The notes under the pieces were generated by a model. It worked only from the letters and a program-made list of their open reading frames with translations, did no database searches and was not told the DNA's origin. From Solwaraspora sp. WMMA2056 (GTDB lineage Bacteria > Actinomycetota > Actinomycetes > Mycobacteriales > Micromonosporaceae), in NCBI RefSeq assembly GCF_030345095.1, contig NZ_CP128360.1, forward strand, positions 6,138,001 to 6,202,000: DNA of 64,000 nucleotides. Direction: 5' to 3'. The translations under genes were made by a program, and so were the position numbers. This document shows, piece by piece, positions 35,001 to 43,565 of the stretch (positions are counted from its first letter, which is position 1; every line of letters begins with the position of its first letter).

Positions 35001-35652
35001 CCCCACCGAACACGTACCGGATCCGCCCAAGGTCCGGGTGAACCGCAGCTTGAGCGGTCTTGACTTCCAACACATGCCGGTAGCCGGTCGGGGTGGCGAT
35101 CACGTGCAGGTCCGTGTCGGGGAACACCGACCCGTAGACGGCGGTGTCGCCCTGCACTGTCGGCGCGGAGAGCGGCTCCGGCCACGACAGGGTGAACTCG
35201 TGTTCACCCATCCGGACGGCCACCAACGGGCCCGTACCGTCACCGCTGAACGAGACGTCGGCCGTGGTGGCCGCCGGGGCGAGCCGGCCGTCCGTTCGCT
35301 CCGTCAGCTCGGTCGACACCGGCGTCCACGAGTCGGCCCCGGTCCGAACCCGCTGCGGCACGACCGCCGATTCCAAGGTTCGCGAACCGTCGGGTTCCAC
35401 GTAGACCTGCGAGTACTCGTCACGCAGGTCGAGGGCCTCGACCCGGACCGCGCAGGCCTCGGCGATCCGCTCGGCCGCCACGGACGTCGCCGCCTCACCC
35501 ACACACTGCGGCTGCGGCTGCGGCGACTGAGCCTCTACCGGGGACGGCGGCAGCGCCGCACTGACAAGTCCCAGCACCACGGCGGTCGGGAACGCCAGCC
35601 AATATTGTCGGGGACGGCTCGGACGGGACGGCGGCACATGGACAGCATCCAC
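32089..35652 (-). CDS. Secreted LamG-domain protein preceding the RHS gene
   Basis: 1,187 residues. A signal peptide (YWLAFPTAVVLGLVSAAL, cleavage near VEAQS) is followed by a beta-rich N-terminal region and a DNRLRE-like region (about 320-470; SFFDFNVWQIRGKRILSAQV). Fibronectin-like segments follow, then two LamG/concanavalin-like modules (about 745-925, SFSVSAWVRASALTGGN; and about 990-1187, SFTVSAWAQLDGD). Such proteins commonly lie upstream of RHS genes in actinomycetes and may present or anchor the toxin at the surface; that role is inferred. GTG at 35652 lacks a good ribosome site, so the start is uncertain. It is probably co-transcribed with the RHS gene. Confidence 0.85.
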   Translation of the reverse strand: MDAVHVPPSRPSRPRQYWLAFPTAVVLGLVSAALPPSPVEAQSPQPQPQCVGEAATSVAAERIAEACAVRVEALDLRDEYSQVYVEPDGSRTLESAVVPQRVRTGADSWTPVSTELTERTDGRLAPAATTADVSFSGDGTGPLVAVRMGEHEFTLSWPEPLSAPTVQGDTAVYGSVFPDTDLHVIATPTGYRHVLEVKTAQAAVHPDLGRIRYVFGGDITPQPLTEGGLRLVDPDGRTVGVTPTASMWDSSVDPSVGGEVTAGRDAAGSAVTPDPSTAAGPGPAAPMVPIEVDVATGDLEVVPDPSVLAGAETVYPVFIDPAFDNKSTRWAYANNINTNWDIGNRAWVGRNSYDGALYRSFFDFNVWQIRGKRILSAQVRAKLDHSWSCSATWVHLYRTAGVSATPRMSWGTRPLPSSKWLAAQEANANEAGGCGVIQPDVDVEFGGSTLTTDVQYAVNQQWTGYTVGLCACNSSGQYESTQDRWKKFYVDQTWLIVSYNSRPGIPTELTTSSVACGGVVGTTSPTLRARYVDPDGSDTLTGRFEWKDVTSPTATQTNGPSRPANNFGEITLNLGAGAEGKTFVWRVYTTDAHDGSDWSGACHFTVNASAPPAPGITSSDYPSGPTAHGGPGQSGSFTFTAGGAPDVTTYVYGWSNPPGNQVTVSPGSSRTVTLTPPKHGLNMLYVYSKDTAGTPSPTTPYQFLVGSPAAPIGHWPLNTVNGHGLTDTAGDADLMASGDVTWPADTRLIGESVPFFDSIDESPNNLYGSASATVSDLDTAGSFSVSAWVRASALTGGNRTAVSQDDTDFSGFYLGIRYLGSPPAPYWSFMMGNSPSVGSNHRADSGSPITAADIGKWTHLAAVHDAQVGVMRLYVNGELAAETTRSAVPWTATGPVVVGRALWYGALTDSWRGEVTDLRIWNRVIVADDLQGTNADPQAGTIAMRGILSPVRVGMWDFSWTADCWCGEAIDDERWGRDLYLAGWDSVPASATFTEDGHDDGDAAWFDGASGYASTTDPYTLVQNPVVRTDQSFTVSAWAQLDGDPADPLPAGNISVVAQEGTQVDAFALGYQAAAQRWAFWLHGADVSNSSTSAAVTSPVVPVPGEWFHLVGVYDAGTESVTLYVNGQAAGPVFLSAPTWAAAGSLTLARELWNGNLGGYFPGTIDQVTVYVGVMNAREVNNLYTTS

Positions 35653-35843
35653 TAGGGACCCCCGTGGCTATTGGGCATGTCCGTCCGACCCTAAAGATCC
35701 ACCTCCACATCTGTAAAGACTCCATCACGATCTGCCACCACATACCGCCCACAACAGACAGCGGACGACACACAGTGACCGTCCTGGATCGACGGCGACG
35801 CCGTCAAGACAACAGAACCGTGAGACAGCGGAGTACAGCCGGG

Positions 35844-37262
35844 TCAGCCTGCGGAGATCCGGTTCAGGACGTGATCGCGCGCCTCGGCGTACCTGTCCCG
35901 GATGGCGGGCACCGGGTCGGCGGCGTACTCCTCGGTGTCGGCCGGGGTCCAGTCCGGTGCCTCGGCGGCACCGGACGCCAGCCAGGCGGCCTGCCGAGCG
36001 GCACCGTCGGCGACGTACTCCCCCGGCGGCGGCACCAGCACCGGGCAGCCGAACACCTCGGGCGCGATCCGGCGTACCGCCGCAGAGCGCGCCCCGCCGC
36101 CGACCAGGATGACCCGGTTGACGGTCGCGCCCTGCGCGACCAGGGCGTCCAGCCCGTCGGCGAGCGCGCAGAGCATGCCCTCGACGGCGGCCCGCGCCAG
36201 GTGCGCGGGGGTGCTGCTGGCCAGGGTGAGCCCGTGCAGCGACCCGCTGGCCGTCGGCCGGTCCGGGGTGCGTTCCCCTTCGAGGTACGGCACCAGCACC
36301 AGCCCGTCGGCGCCGGCCGGCGCGCTCAGCGCCAACTCGGCCAGCCGCTCGTGGTCGACGCCGAGCAGCTTCGCGGCGGCGTCGAGCACCCGGGCGGCGT
36401 TGAGCGTGGCGACCAGCGGCAGGAAGCGGCCGGTGGTGTCGGCGAAACCGGCGACGGTGCCGCTGGGGTCGGCGGCCGGGGTGTCGGCGACGCTGAACAC
36501 CGTGCCGGAGGTGCCGATCGAGACGATCACGTCGCCGGGGCGGGCACCGACGCCGAGGGCGGCAGCGGCGTTGTCACCGGCACCGGGGCCGAGCGGTGCG
36601 CCGGAGCGCAACGCGCCGGCCGGGTCGGTGGGGCCGAGCACCGTCGGCACCAGCGGCGTCCGGCCGAAGGCATGCTCCAGCAGGTCGGGGCGGTACTGGC
36701 CGGTCGCCGCCGACCAGTAGCCGGTGCCGCTGGCGTCGCTGCGGTCGGTGCGCAGCGCGGCGAGGTCGCCGGTCGCGGCCAGCCGCCAGGTCAGCCAGTC
36801 GTGCGGCAGGCAGACCGCAGCCGTACGGTCGGCCGACGCCGGCTCGGTGCGGGCCAGCCAGCGCAGTTTGGTGATGGTGAAGCTGGCCACCGGCACCAGG
36901 CCGACCGCGTCGGCCCAGGCCTGCCGGCCGGCGGTGCCGCCGCCGAACTCGTCGATCAGTTCGGCGGCGGCACCGGCCGAGCGGGTGTCGTTCCACAGCA
37001 GGGCGGGACGGACCACGTCGCCGCCCTCGTCCAGACAGACCATGCCGTGCTGTTGGCCGGCGACGGCGGCGGCGGAGACGTCGTCCAGCCCGCCGGCGGC
37101 GTCGACGGCCTGTTGCAGCGCCGCCCACCAGGCGTCCGGGTGCACCTCGGTGCCGTCCGGATGCGCCGCCCGGCCCTCACGGACCAGTTTGCCGGTGTCC
37201 GCGTCGCGGATCACCACCTTGCACGACTGGGTCGACGAGTCGACGCCGGCGACGAGGGTCAC
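35844..37262 (-). CDS. xylB: Xylulokinase
   Basis: 472 residues of the FGGY kinase family. The N-terminal phosphate motif reads [18 protein letters not shown]. Later come [13 protein letters not shown] (substrate loop) and [18 protein letters not shown]; the C-terminal FGGY-like motif includes [20 protein letters not shown]. It phosphorylates D-xylulose to xylulose-5-phosphate. It starts at GTG 51 bp after xylA and is the second gene of a two-gene operon. The complete protein ends in NRISAG; a diverged copy of this end occurs at 24633-24713. Confidence 0.94.
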   Translation of the reverse strand: MTLVAGVDSSTQSCKVVIRDADTGKLVREGRAAHPDGTEVHPDAWWAALQQAVDAAGGLDDVSAAAVAGQQHGMVCLDEGGDVVRPALLWNDTRSAGAAAELIDEFGGGTAGRQAWADAVGLVPVASFTITKLRWLARTEPASADRTAAVCLPHDWLTWRLAATGDLAALRTDRSDASGTGYWSAATGQYRPDLLEHAFGRTPLVPTVLGPTDPAGALRSGAPLGPGAGDNAAAALGVGARPGDVIVSIGTSGTVFSVADTPAADPSGTVAGFADTTGRFLPLVATLNAARVLDAAAKLLGVDHERLAELALSAPAGADGLVLVPYLEGERTPDRPTASGSLHGLTLASSTPAHLARAAVEGMLCALADGLDALVAQGATVNRVILVGGGARSAAVRRIAPEVFGCPVLVPPPGEYVADGAARQAAWLASGAAEAPDWTPADTEEYAADPVPAIRDRYAEARDHVLNRISAG

Positions 37263-37313
37263 GGCTGGTCCTCCATGAGGGGGTCGGGCGGGTTCGCGGT
37301 GGACGGTACGGGG

Positions 37314-38501
37314 CTAGCGGGCGCCGAGCAGGTGCTCGACCGCGAGCTGGTTGAGGCGGACGAAGTGGAAGCCCTGCTCGGCGACGGCCTCCGGGTCGAA
37401 GTCCTCGAAGCTGGACCGGTCGGCGAGCAGGTCGGTGTAGGTCTCGCCGGGGTTGAGGGTGGGCACCGCAAGGTCCGGGACCTTGCTGGCCGCGAGGGCC
37501 TCCTGCACCTCCGGGTCGGCCCGGAACGCCGCCGCCCGCTCCTTGAGCAGCAGGTACGTCCGCATGTTGGCGGCGGCCGACGCCCAGACGCCGGTGTAGT
37601 CCTCGGTGCGTGACGGCTTGTAGTCGAAGTGCCGGGGGCCGTCGTAGGCCGGGCCGCCGTCGGGGCCGCCGTTTTCCAGCAGGTCGACCAGGGAGAACGC
37701 GTTGAGCAGGTCTCCATGGCCGAAGACCAGGTCCTGGTCGAACTTGACGCCGCGCTGGCCGTTGAGGTCGATGTGGAACAGTTTGCCGTGCCACAGCGCC
37801 TGGGCGATGCCGTGGGTGAAGTTGAGCCCGGCCATCTGCTCGTGGCCGACCTCGGGGTTGAGGCCGACCATCTCCGGGCGGGCCAGGCTGGAGATGAAGG
37901 CGATCGCGTGCCCGACGGTCGGCAGCAGGATGTCGCCGCGCGGCTCGTTCGGCTTGGGCTCGATGGCGAAGCGCAGGTCGTAGCCGCGGTCGACGACGTA
38001 CTGGCCGAGCAGGTCGACGGCCTCGCGGTAGCGGTCCAGCGCGGCCCGGATGTCCTTGGCGTGGTCGTACTCGGAGCCTTCCCGGCCGCCCCACATGACG
38101 AAGGTCTTCGCGCCCAGCTCGGCGGCGAGGTCGATGTTGCGCAGCACCTTGCGCAGCGCGAACCGCCGGATGGCGCGGTCGTTGCTGGTGAAGCCGCCGT
38201 CCTTGAAGATCGGGTGGCCGAACAGGTTGGTGGTGACCATCGGCACCACCAGGCCGGTCTCCTCCAGTGCCTTGCGGAACCGGGCGATGTGCTGGTCGCG
38301 GCTGGCCGTGTCGGAGCCGAACGGGATCAGGTCGTCGTCGTGGAAGGTGATCCCGTACGCGCCGAGGTTGGCGAGCTGGTGCACCGCCTCGACCGCGTCG
38401 AGCGGGCCCCGGCTGGCGTCGCCGAACTGGTCACGGGCCTGCCATCCGACGGTCCAGAGCCCGAAGGAGAATTTGTCGGCCGGTGTGGGCTGGACTGTCA
38501 T
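37314..38501 (-). CDS. xylA: Xylose isomerase
   Basis: 395 residues, the normal actinobacterial (class I) length. Typical segments are [19 protein letters not shown] at the start, [12 protein letters not shown] with the catalytic His, [17 protein letters not shown], and the metal-binding region [40 protein letters not shown] follows. It converts D-xylose to D-xylulose. The ATG has GGAGGTCACC directly upstream. A strong promoter and AT-rich operator region lie between it and divergent xylR, indicating xylose-induced control by the ROK repressor. Confidence 0.95.
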   Translation of the reverse strand: MTVQPTPADKFSFGLWTVGWQARDQFGDASRGPLDAVEAVHQLANLGAYGITFHDDDLIPFGSDTASRDQHIARFRKALEETGLVVPMVTTNLFGHPIFKDGGFTSNDRAIRRFALRKVLRNIDLAAELGAKTFVMWGGREGSEYDHAKDIRAALDRYREAVDLLGQYVVDRGYDLRFAIEPKPNEPRGDILLPTVGHAIAFISSLARPEMVGLNPEVGHEQMAGLNFTHGIAQALWHGKLFHIDLNGQRGVKFDQDLVFGHGDLLNAFSLVDLLENGGPDGGPAYDGPRHFDYKPSRTEDYTGVWASAAANMRTYLLLKERAAAFRADPEVQEALAASKVPDLAVPTLNPGETYTDLLADRSSFEDFDPEAVAEQGFHFVRLNQLAVEHLLGAR

Positions 38502-38542
38502 GGTGACCTCCGCGTAACACGACAGATTTGTTTAGTGATTGA

Positions 38543-38571
38543 ATTATTTTCCTGTGGTGTGGCATTGTCAA
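38543..38571 (-). promoter_or_regulatory. xylAB promoter with AT-rich operator
   Basis: On the minus strand TTGACA (38571-38566) and AATAAT (38548-38543) are 17 bases apart, close to the sigma-70 consensus and unusual for this genome. The AT-rich stretch just downstream, 38523-38542 (ATTCAATCACTAAACAAATC on the minus strand), lies between the -10 box and the ribosome site and is a likely site for the ROK repressor. Confidence 0.75.
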
Positions 38572-38575
38572 GGCC

Positions 38576-39790
38576 ATGCGCACGCCAGAATCTCCGCTAC
38601 GCCAGGCTGGCCTGCGCGAGCACCACCTCGGCCTGGTGGTCCGCCAGGTCGCCGCCGCCGGACGACCACCGTCGCGGGCCGAGATCGCCGCCACCACCGG
38701 GCTCACCCGGGCCACCGTCTCGGCGCTCGTCGACGAACTGATCGGCGGCCGGCTGCTGACCGAGGTCGACCCGGTGCCCCGCGTCGGTGCCGGCCGACCC
38801 GCCACCGGGCTGGCCCTCGCCGCACACGGACCCGCCGGCCTCGGCCTGGAGATCAACGTCGACTACCTGGCCGCCTGCGTCGTCGACCTGGTCGGCGCGG
38901 TCCGCCACCGCGCCGTACACCGCGCCGACCAGCGCCCGGAAACCCCCGAGGCGGTGCTGACCCGGCTGGCGACGCTCGCCGGCACCGTCCTGGCCGCTCC
39001 GGAGGTCGCCGAACTGCCGATCGCCGGTGCGGCGCTGGCCGTACCCGGCCTGGTGACCAGCGAGGGCGTCGTCCGGCTGGCCCCCAACCTCGGCTGGCAG
39101 GACGTCGCGGTGCCGGCCGCCCTGGCCTCCGCCGGCACCCCGCTGGCCGACCTGCCGTTGACCGTCGACAACGAGGCGAACCTCGCGGCCCTGGGTGAAC
39201 TACACGCCCGCAGCGGCGAGCTGGCCACGTTCGTCTACGTATCCGGCGAGATCGGCATCGGTGCCGGCATCGTCGTCGACGGGCAGCTGTTCCGGGGCGC
39301 CCGTGGTTGGAGCGGCGAACTCGGTCACCTCGCGGTCCGCCCGGACGGCCCGACCTGCCGCTGCGGTGCGCGCGGCTGCCTGGAGCAGTACGCCGGCCAG
39401 GAGGCGATCCTGCGGGCCGCCGGGCTCGCCGACCAGGGGCTGACCGCCGCCGAGGCGCTGCGGCAGCTGGCCGGGCGCGCTGCGGACGGCCAACCGCAGG
39501 TACGCCGTGCGCTGGCCGCCGCCGCCGGGGCCCTCGGTGTGGTCCTCGCCGGAGTGGTCAACCTGCTGGACGTGCAGACGGTGCTGCTGGGCGGGATCTA
39601 CGCGCCGCTGGCCCCCTGGCTGTCGCCGGTGGTCGAGGCGGAAATCGGTAGGCGGGTGCTCACGGCCGGCTGGTCTCCGGTGGCCGTACAGCCGTCGGTT
39701 CTCGGCCCTGAGGCCGCCGCGACCGGCGCGGCCGGAGCGGTGGTACGGGCGGTCCGTGACCACCCGGCCCCCTGGCTCGCCCTCCCCTGA
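38576..39790 (+). CDS. xylR: ROK family xylose repressor
   Basis: 404 residues. An N-terminal winged helix (about 15-75) contains PSRAEIAATTGLTRATVSAL. The ROK domain follows (about 85-395) with ALAVPGLVTSEGVVRLAPNL, VDNEANLAALGELHARSG, and the zinc-binding motif CRCGARGCLEQYAG. Divergent placement from xylAB with only 74 bp between starts marks it as their repressor; both promoters must overlap there. Family members release DNA on binding xylose. Length is normal. Confidence 0.9.
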   Translation: MRTPESPLRQAGLREHHLGLVVRQVAAAGRPPSRAEIAATTGLTRATVSALVDELIGGRLLTEVDPVPRVGAGRPATGLALAAHGPAGLGLEINVDYLAACVVDLVGAVRHRAVHRADQRPETPEAVLTRLATLAGTVLAAPEVAELPIAGAALAVPGLVTSEGVVRLAPNLGWQDVAVPAALASAGTPLADLPLTVDNEANLAALGELHARSGELATFVYVSGEIGIGAGIVVDGQLFRGARGWSGELGHLAVRPDGPTCRCGARGCLEQYAGQEAILRAAGLADQGLTAAEALRQLAGRAADGQPQVRRALAAAAGALGVVLAGVVNLLDVQTVLLGGIYAPLAPWLSPVVEAEIGRRVLTAGWSPVAVQPSVLGPEAAATGAAGAVVRAVRDHPAPWLALP

Positions 39791-39798
39791 CCCATGAT

Positions 39799-39866
39799 CG
39801 CGGCGATCTTGCAGTTATCGTTGGACAAACTGGACAAAAGTTCGCGATAAGCGCAAGATCGTCGCG
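39799..39866. repeat. Long-arm inverted repeat, copy 1 of a dispersed element
   Basis: Arms at 39799-39820 and 39845-39866 match at 19 of 22 positions and contain GCGATCTTGC / GCAAGATCGTCGC. The loop holds a tandem TGGACAAACTGGACAAAA. A related element lies at 61145-61228. Both lie between convergent genes, here xylR and the sugar transferase. It may also end transcription. Confidence 0.85.
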
Positions 39867-39881
39867 AAGGCAGGCGGGTCG

Positions 39882-41366
39882 TCAGTAGGCGCCTCGGCCG
39901 TTGACGACGGCGCCGAAGGTCTTCCACAGGATGGTCAGGTCGCTCGCCAGGGACCAGTTCTCCACGTAGTAGAGGTCGAGGCGGATGCCGTCCTCCCACG
40001 ACAGGTCGGAGCGCCCACTGACCTGCCACAGGCCGGTCATCCCCGGCTTCACCAGCAGCCGCCGGGCGACGTCGCCGTCGTAGCGGGCGACCTCCGACGG
40101 CAGCGGCGGCCGGGGACCCACCAGGCTCATGTGCCCGAACAGCACGTTGGCCAGCTGCGGCAGCTCGTCGAGGGAGAACTTGCGCAGGAACCGGCCCACC
40201 CGGGTGATCCGGGGGTCGTCGCGCATCTTGAACATCAACCCGTCGGTCTCGTTCTTCGCGACGAGCTCGGCGAGCAGGGCGTCGGCGTTGACGACCATGG
40301 TCCGGAACTTGTAGACGTGGAACTCCCGGCCGCCCTGACCGACCCGTACCTGCTTGAAGATCACCGGACCCCGGTTGTCGAGCTTGATCGCCAGGGCGAT
40401 CAGCGTCAGCACCGGCAGCAGCACGGTCAACGCCAGCAGCGAAACCGACCGGTCGACGAAGCCCTTGACCAGCTTGCGGGTCCCCCGGAACTCCGGTGCC
40501 TCGACGTGGATCAGCGGCAGCCCGGCGACCGGCCGGGTGTGGATCCGGGGGCCGGCGACGTCGGTCAACGCCGGAGCCAGCACCAGGTCGATGCCGGTGC
40601 CCTCCAACTGCCAGCCGAGCCGGCGAAGCCGGGTCGCGGTCAGCTCACCGGAGGCGGTCACCGCGACGGTGTCGGCCCCGGTCGCGGCGGCGGCGTCCGG
40701 AATGTTGCGGAACGAACCGGCGACCGGTACGTCCCCGAGCCGCTGCGGCACCGGGGCCAGCAACGCGTCCGGGATGCAGGCACCGACCACCCGGTAACCG
40801 GCGTACGGCTCGCGGCGCAGGGTGTGCACCAGCTCCAGCACGTGCGGGGTGTCGCCCACCACCAGCACCTTGCGGAACCAGCCGGCCCCGACGGCCCGCC
40901 GCCGGTGCAGGTACTTACGGGCACCGAACCGCCCGGCCACCAGACCGACGGTGCCCACCGAGAAGGCCACCGCCAGGAAGCCGCGGCTGATGCCGACGTT
41001 GGCGACGTACCCGATGATCGCCACCGTGCCGGCGAGCCGCAGGCTGGCGGTGATGACCCGGCGGTACTCGTCGGCGCCGTAGCCGAGCACCCGGTCGTCG
41101 TAGCAGCGCAGCAGCTTCAGCGAGGCCAGCCACGCGATCAGCAGGCAGGGTGTGACCAGTACGTAGGACAGGGCCGCGCCGGTGGCCTCCTCGGTGCCGA
41201 AGCGGACCAGGTAGCCGGCCAGCACGGCCGTGCAGAGGATGCTCATGTCCAGGGCTGCGATCGCCCGGACGTAGGCACGCTGTCGTGCGTGCAGAACCGC
41301 AGTCGGTGCCTCCGGAACGGAGTCCGGTTGCACCACCGCAGCGTTGACCAGTGTCGCCGACGTCAC
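39882..41366 (-). CDS. Polyprenyl-phosphate sugar-1-phosphate transferase (exopolysaccharide priming)
   Basis: 494 residues. The N-terminal half has about four membrane helices and a CoA-binding-like domain (RKVLVVGDTPHVLELVHTLR). A fifth helix (VSLLALTVLLPVLTLIALAI) leads into the bacterial sugar transferase domain with FKQVRVGQGGREFHVYKFRT, RVGRFLRKFSLDELPQLANV and MSLVGPRPPLPSEV. The enzyme loads the first sugar phosphate on the lipid carrier to begin exopolysaccharide synthesis. GTG start with GGGGAGG upstream. It is 14 kb from the glycosyltransferase operon at 54-61 kb but could supply it. Confidence 0.92.
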   Translation of the reverse strand: MTSATLVNAAVVQPDSVPEAPTAVLHARQRAYVRAIAALDMSILCTAVLAGYLVRFGTEEATGAALSYVLVTPCLLIAWLASLKLLRCYDDRVLGYGADEYRRVITASLRLAGTVAIIGYVANVGISRGFLAVAFSVGTVGLVAGRFGARKYLHRRRAVGAGWFRKVLVVGDTPHVLELVHTLRREPYAGYRVVGACIPDALLAPVPQRLGDVPVAGSFRNIPDAAAATGADTVAVTASGELTATRLRRLGWQLEGTGIDLVLAPALTDVAGPRIHTRPVAGLPLIHVEAPEFRGTRKLVKGFVDRSVSLLALTVLLPVLTLIALAIKLDNRGPVIFKQVRVGQGGREFHVYKFRTMVVNADALLAELVAKNETDGLMFKMRDDPRITRVGRFLRKFSLDELPQLANVLFGHMSLVGPRPPLPSEVARYDGDVARRLLVKPGMTGLWQVSGRSDLSWEDGIRLDLYYVENWSLASDLTILWKTFGAVVNGRGAY

Positions 41367-41610
41367 TAGCCCTCCCCAGCTCGCTCGAGTCGACGCATCC
41401 CCCGGGCACCGTACTGGCCCGTCGTTGGTACCGGCGGTGCCAGGGCACCCCGATATCTTGGCCCACCCGAAGGTCGGGCCGAAGCTTGCGACAGATTAAC
41501 GTCACTTGTCGTGATCAATTCACGATGAGAAGTACAATATGGAGCCGCTGTTGAACGGTAGAACATCGGGGCGAGTCGGCGGATCATCCGAAACCCCCAA
41601 ATTCACCAAC

Positions 41611-43374
41611 TCAGCGGACGGTTGTGGGCCGCAGCGCGATCGCCTTCAGCAGGATGTCGCCGATGTTCGCAGGGTCCTCGGTCACGAAGACGCCGCCACC
41701 GGTCACCTCGGTGATCGACTCCAACTCCTCCTGACTCACTCCGTCGCCGATGCCGACATAGATCATCTGGATCGGTCGCTGCGGGTCCGCCACCTCGGCC
41801 AACTCGGCAAGCAACTGATCCTGGGTCATACCTTCGTCGTCCTCGTTCCTACCATCCGTGAACATGACCACCGAGTTGACACGCCCGGCTGCCCACTCGT
41901 CCTGCACCGCCAGATAGGCGGCCAGTGTCGTGTCGTACAGACCGGTGTTTCCATTCCGTTTCGGCACCACCTCGGCCAGGGACGCCTCGAGGGCGGACCG
42001 GCGGCTACTCAAGGGGCTGATCGGCACCAGTTCGCGCCAGTCCTGCGCCCCCTCCAGCTCAGTGGAGAAGATCCATAGACCGAGCGCCCAGGAATCGTCG
42101 AAAAGGGCGAGTCCGCGCCGAGCCGCTTCCCGGGTGACGTCGGCGCGGGTGGCCCCGCCGGCGGTCGGCACCGGGTCCAGCATCGACCCGGAGACGTCGA
42201 TCACCGCCAGCATCCGGGCCGGCAGGGTGACCGAGGTCCAGCTGGCCAGCACCCGGTCGATGACGACCGGGTCGAGCCCACCGGCCGCCGTACCACCGGT
42301 CTGCGGGGTGGCTGCGGCCGGCGCGGTGCCCGCCGGGCTGGGCGCACCCTGCGGGGCGCTGAACCCGGCTCCCCAGGTGCCGTCGGCGCTGCGCAGCCCT
42401 TGGTCACCGAGGCGGTCACGGAACGGGGCCTGGCCGAGTCGGGCGAAGAATCCGGCTGCGGCGGCGGAGGTGGCCGGGTCCGCGCCGGGCAGCACGGCGT
42501 ACGGGTAGTCCAGCGAGGTCGGCGCGGGTTCCAGGTACAGCGCGGCCAGCGGGATCGGCGGCTGGGTCGCGTTGTACTCGATCACGTCCTCCTCGCTCAA
42601 CGCGGCGGCGCTGAGCGACGAGGCGACCGACGCCGGATCCGCCGAGCGCGGGAACCGGGCCAGCAGGTCCTCGCGCAACGCCGACCGCCCGGTCGCCAGG
42701 GCGCGCAGCGCGGCGGTCGTCGCCTGCTGGGCGTTCTCGCCGGCCTCGCTGGCGGCCGCGCCGAGGGCGAGCAGGCCGGAGAGCCCGGCCGCGTCCCGGG
42801 TCGGGTCGACGATGCCGGTACGCAGGTCGGTACCGGTAGTGATCTGCTGCAGCAGGTCGGTCCAGGTGAGTTGCTGCTCGGGCCAGCCGAGGTTGGCCGC
42901 GACCGGTTCGGGCATGGCGACCACGACCGGGCTGCGGGCGACCGAGGCGTTGTTGTCCGGGGCGAACCCGGGTGCCAGCGAGCTCAGCCGGGCCAGCCAG
43001 GTCGACGAGTCCGGCACCCAGACGTGCGGGGCGACCGCCGTACCGCTGGCCTGGCCGACGCCGGCCAGGGCGACGCCGTGCTGCCCGGCGACGACGGCGG
43101 CCACGTCGACCGGGTCGGCCGCAGCGACCTGGACCGCGACGCAGGTGTCACCGACCGCGCCGGCGTCGGTGCGCCACTCCTCGGCGGCGGCCTGCAGGGC
43201 CGGGGCGATCTCCGGCGCGGCCGAGACCACCAGCGGCAGTTCCCCGGAGCACGACGGTGCCGACAGCCGTTGGTAGCCGAACCAGACGCCGGCGACAACG
43301 ACGACGAGCGCCATCGCGGCTGCGACGGCGCCCGTTGCGCTGACATGACTTCGCATCCGGTGACGGCCTGGCAC
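41611..43374 (-). CDS. Substrate-binding and VWA domain protein
   Basis: About 587 residues. A membrane anchor near the N-terminus (GAVAAAMALVVVVAGVWFGY) is followed by a periplasmic-binding-type domain (about 45-375). A VWA domain comes last (about 400-585), with the metal site MLAVIDVSGSMLDPV and VVMFTDGRNEDDEG. It should sit on the outer face of the membrane. The fusion of both domains is a known but uncharacterised actinobacterial arrangement. Three starts are possible; GTG at 43374 has GGAG nine bases upstream and is preferred over 43395 and 43356. No obvious operon partner. Confidence 0.82.
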   Translation of the reverse strand: MPGRHRMRSHVSATGAVAAAMALVVVVAGVWFGYQRLSAPSCSGELPLVVSAAPEIAPALQAAAEEWRTDAGAVGDTCVAVQVAAADPVDVAAVVAGQHGVALAGVGQASGTAVAPHVWVPDSSTWLARLSSLAPGFAPDNNASVARSPVVVAMPEPVAANLGWPEQQLTWTDLLQQITTGTDLRTGIVDPTRDAAGLSGLLALGAAASEAGENAQQATTAALRALATGRSALREDLLARFPRSADPASVASSLSAAALSEEDVIEYNATQPPIPLAALYLEPAPTSLDYPYAVLPGADPATSAAAAGFFARLGQAPFRDRLGDQGLRSADGTWGAGFSAPQGAPSPAGTAPAAATPQTGGTAAGGLDPVVIDRVLASWTSVTLPARMLAVIDVSGSMLDPVPTAGGATRADVTREAARRGLALFDDSWALGLWIFSTELEGAQDWRELVPISPLSSRRSALEASLAEVVPKRNGNTGLYDTTLAAYLAVQDEWAAGRVNSVVMFTDGRNEDDEGMTQDQLLAELAEVADPQRPIQMIYVGIGDGVSQEELESITEVTGGGVFVTEDPANIGDILLKAIALRPTTVR

Positions 43375-43565
43375 GGTCCCATACTCCGGATGCATCGGCG
43401 GATCTGGTAGGTACGTTCGGACGATAGTTACGGAGGAGAAACACTTGCGCGGGATTTCGTGACTTCGCGTAGTCGGACCGTTTCCGTATGTTTCGAGGAA
43501 CTGTTCGACCCACCCCTACCTCGTCAAACACCCGATCGAGGCGGGGCAGGACGAGCCGGTGAGGA

